A stretch of DNA of 64,000 nt. Origin: Hetaerina americana. Taxonomy: Eukaryota > Arthropoda > Insecta > Odonata > Calopterygidae. A model generated the notes under the pieces. It saw only the letters and a program-made list of their open reading frames with translations, did no database searches and had not been told where the DNA came from. Shown here piece after piece: positions 60,644 to 64,000 of this stretch; position 1 is the first letter of the stretch; each line of letters begins with the position of its first letter. Location: assembly GCA_022747635.1 (NCBI GenBank), contig JAKTNV010000005.1:43817238-43881237 (forward strand), in the 5' to 3' direction. The position numbers were made by a program, and so were the translations under genes.

Positions 60644-60780
60644 AGCTGAAAGTTCAATAAATAAAACAGTTTCTGGCGTCACTTGGTGGAAATTCTTCAT
60701 ATTGAACTTAAAATTAAACCAATTAGCTTTTTGTGGAAAAGCTAAGTGGTTTAATTTTAAGTTCAAGCTGAAAGTTCAAT
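60644..60780. repeat. Near-perfect 30-bp hairpin flanked by 15-bp direct repeats
   Basis: Arms 60702-60731 and 60737-60766 match at 29 of 30 positions around the 5-nt loop tgtgg. The direct repeat agctgaaagttcaat occurs at 60644-60658 and 60766-60780; the second copy abuts the right arm of the hairpin. Confidence 0.95.
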
Positions 60781-61744
60781 TACCTTTAAAGAGCAAAAAC
60801 TCCCTTAAATATTTTGAAGAATATTTGGATCACTTTGAGCGCTTCCAGATTCTTTTAAAACCTTACAATCGGAATTTTCATGCCCACTACACGAGTCAAA
60901 CAGATTTTTGCACAATGCAGACGGTTCTTAAATTCGCTTCTTTCCCTCAGGCAACCATCATCGCTTGAAACGGTCCCTCGTTCATCCGTTAAAAAGTCCG
61001 TCGCATTTCTATTTCCTCGGATCCTGATGCGTGACATCCGTAGCACGACAGCGATAAGCACTCAGGAGAGCGTCGTGGATGGGGACTTGGAGATATGAGA
61101 GCAGAGCTACACAGAGAAGTGGTGCACCAGGGGCGAACAAACAAGGGCGATGAGGAAGCTCACCAGCAATGGAGGAACAAAGGACATTTCTCTGGATACG
61201 ACAGCTCCGGACGTCACTGAACTCTAGCCTTTTCTCTCGAGAAACATTTACAGAGGAAGTCCATCTCTGTTACTCGGCAAATCCGGGATAAACCCTTTCC
61301 ATTAGTTGCGAAAGTCACTTTAAATGAAATTCCCCCACTTAATGGCCAATTTTTCTGCGCTAATTACGGGAAATAGCAACCTAACAGTGCAATTTTCACT
61401 GATCACTACTAATTCTAGTCATCTGAACGAACGAATAAAATATGCTAACGTTGGACGGTCAATAAATTCACAGGAGTTTCATCATACTAACAAAGCTGCC
61501 CTTTTACTTGCAGCGGTTCTCAGAGTAAATTCATTTGAAAATTCTACTAACATGCCCATTGACGGACACTTATTTCCTATAACATTCAGTCACATCCACA
61601 TCTCTGACAGAAATGCCCCCCATCTATTCAGCTCCATAACAAGATTACTACTTTGTTTGCTTTCGCCGTTGATTGATGAGACTATGGTTATGACTGACTG
61701 TCAACGAAAAGCTTGGCGAATGCAATCATGCAGTTTATTTATTT
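60781..61744. other. No confirmed feature; one unexplained open frame
   Basis: Contains an ATG-started 140-codon frame at 61324-61746 (plus) of non-low-complexity composition. No domain is recognised. The opposite strand in register is also relatively open. It may be antisense to decayed element sequence linked to the LINE tail at 61745. Confidence 0.3.
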
Positions 61745-61800
61745 AATTTTGGTATCCTGCAGGCCACCGCTAGGATACATGGCAGGGGTGAATACACACC
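61745..61800 (-). repeat. LINE family 2 3'-end hairpin, degraded
   Basis: The segment tatcctgcaggccaccgc with partner ggatacatggcagggg forms the same stem as 48433-48467. On the minus strand it would be a LINE 3' end. No coding remnant attached. Confidence 0.5.
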
Positions 61801-61941
61801 AGAATAACAAGTTCAGATAATATAAAATAAAGTCATGAGTCGAAAATGTATTTTGTCATAATTTTCTATGGCACAGCTACTTATTAACTTTAAGTATATT
61901 AAAACAAGAGTATTACTAGATGAAGTTTTGTCGGGTCTTCC

Positions 61942-62010
61942 ACCGGGTCAGAGGGTTAAATGTTGGCCGACGTTTCGATGCCCGACTCGTGCATCTTCCT
62001 CAGGGATGAT
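61942..62010. repeat. Small structured motif (gatgc/gcatc stem)
   Basis: On the minus strand, ctgaggaagatgc, a nine-base loop, then gcatcgaaacgtcgg. The order of a ctgaNga-like box, a stem and gaaac resembles a hammerhead core, but with an extra base and no convincing stem III. It is kept as a structured motif only. Confidence 0.3.
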
Positions 62011-62271
62011 GAATATAATTACTACTACGTTAACAATAAGTGCCACTCTTTACATATTTCACAGATAAAATCAACTCATGGCTTATGCGTAAAGGAGTAG
62101 CCTGAACTTCTGAAGTTGTCATTTAATGTACTAAATAAATGTGAATATGCGTGCAAGGAGGCCAATAGCTTGAGTTTTTATGTTAGAGATAATGAAGTTT
62201 CGAAAATATTTCATCTAGAAATATGCCTTTCTTGTGACAATAGTGTGTGTTTATGTATATACCCGCAGAAA
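62011..62271. other. No feature recognised
   Basis: AT-rich spacer. Confidence 0.4.
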
Positions 62272-62427
<156 letters not shown>

Positions 62428-64000
62428 TTCATCCATAATCCATACATATGTGTGTGTGTCTTGTAGGCACAGTTCAATGCTAACGCCAAAATATTTTCGA
62501 GTATCACCCATTGAGTCAATGCCGCAGAATGGAACAGAGGAGAGAGTGAGAGGAAGGATGCAAAAGGTGGGGGAGATGAAGGGTGGACGAGGGAAAAAGA
62601 ATCCGTGAGGAATGGGAAGCGGCACGGATTTCATGGCCTATGGCTTCCTCTTTCCCTCATTCACCCTGCGCTCCTCAAAAATAAAACCTTTAGGGAACAC
62701 GAGCGACCCCATCCTTCCCCGTTGCCTTACCGAAAAGCAACCCATTTTCCTTCATTTTCATTGGCTCAGGGATCTTAATTACGGACCGCAGTTCCCATTT
62801 CTCGATCGAAGGACGGTCGTCCGGCGCCCCATGAGATTACGTCATACGGATGAAATACCCTCAACAAAAAGTTTAAGAAGACGAGTGGATGGTGGGCTAA
62901 AGCTCAGACAAAAAGCAAACGACCGATAGGGATGGAGTGAAATCAATATGGAAAAGTGTTGACACAGTGAGTATTGTGAATACCATAAAAACAAATCCAA
63001 TGGAACTGAGAGAAACGTATTACCTTAATTCCACGATGCATACGAGTCAGATGACACAAAATTTACTTACCAAATTTTTTAAGTGAATAAAGGGGGGATT
63101 TTAAGTAAAATTTTACTGCATAACGGAATAAAAAATTATCCAGAACTACGAAAATTGTCCTAGAGATGAAATATAGCAATTTGACTATTAACGACAGAGA
63201 TATTAAAACTACCATTGAGAAGGAAAATTAGGCGTAAAAATAAAACCTATTTACAATGAGGAAGTATGACAGAATTTTACACATTATAATTTAAGTTTGA
63301 AACTAGCTCTTTTTGCATCGCATATGAGTATTCACACGTTTATCTAATTATGATGCAAAGTACGAGCGTAAAATTCTCTGCATAAAACCCGAAGATTTGA
63401 ATTCATTACCGTAAAATTCACAAAATTGAGCTTTCATACGGAATATTTTATCCAGCTATGTGCGCTGAACATTATCATCCTTGTAAACGAATTATATAAA
63501 GCTCGAATCATCCCGATTAAATTCTAATCGCAGCACTAACCAATAAAGAACTCAATCACTGATTCCAAATATAAAAATCTGTACTTTTCGCCACGGGAAA
63601 GTTAAAAATTTCTTTATTTCTTTGGAAATTTTAATTCCAGATCAGCTAGATCTACTAAATAGAGTACTCACATATTACATAAATCCACTATTTTGATAAT
63701 GGATATAGGAACATTTCCGATTTCAAAAACAATATTGACTATAGTATTGACAACTTACTAATTCACAGCCAATAATTCACACCTTCTGCGTTCCATGGTG
63801 AAGGGTTCGCAATCGGTTGCAAACATTGATACTGGGTAGGAAGGTTTTCAGATAAGGAAGGTTGCGATATGAACATGCCGCTGGATCACCAAAAATCGAG
63901 CAGCTAAAAACTTCCATTCAATAAAAACCAATCGATACAGCAGCCGTTTAAGAAAAACCGATGGTAAGTTCTTTTCATGAAGGATGGAGAATATAAACAC
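62428..64000. other. No feature recognised to window end
   Basis: GC-elevated at 62520-62930 (frame 62612-62929, no motif), then AT-rich with nothing supported. Confidence 0.4.

Overview
This window looks like repeat-rich, AT-rich nuclear DNA from an arthropod, probably an insect. No open reading frame exceeds about 215 codons and there are no operons, bacterial ribosome sites or rRNA. The recognisable content is almost all transposable-element debris: mariner/Tc1 DNA transposons with TA target duplications, two groups of non-LTR retrotransposons (LINEs), two tRNA-derived SINE families, and tRNA-like fragments. I could not identify the species, and I found no intact host protein-coding gene. 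The best host-exon candidate is a short signal-peptide-like stretch on the minus strand near 27.95-28.04 kb, held at low confidence.

Layout. 1-13.5 kb: AT-rich unique-looking DNA with (AT)n microsatellites (3.16 and 7.56 kb), strong purine/pyrimidine islands and a LINE 3' tail at 1.0-1.2 kb. 13.5-15.0 kb: two opposite-facing copies of SINE family A, each with a clear target-site duplication, around another LINE tail. 16.9-20.2 kb: a LINE remnant and a nearly complete mariner (18877-20195) broken by one stop and one frameshift. 25.9-26.9 kb: a second mariner from another lineage, internally deleted. 28.0-31.8 kb: a dense cluster with a perfect palindrome, three copies of SINE family B, a tRNA-like unit inside long inverted repeats, an AT cruciform-type microsatellite and a LINE C-terminus. 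36.2-37.45 kb: two unrelated LINE fragments fused end to end. 38-47 kb: pyrimidine-rich and purine-rich islands. 48.2-48.5 kb: a 34-bp-arm hairpin and a LINE 3' tail hairpin. 54.5-57.7 kb: a decayed LINE interrupted by a SINE-A insertion that carries an antisense tRNA-Leu fragment, then an internally deleted mariner (56748-57679). 59.2-60.3 kb: a third reverse-transcriptase relic. 60.7 kb: a near-perfect 30-bp hairpin. 62.3 kb: a compound microsatellite.

How the parts relate: the LINEs are the likely source of the reverse transcriptase that moved the SINEs. The mariners are dead, and two of the three are internally deleted to about 930 bp with both ends kept. The most informative locus is 55566-55978. 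There an 11-bp duplication flanks SINE-A plus an antisense tRNA-Leu piece, and removing the insert restores the reading frame of the host LINE.
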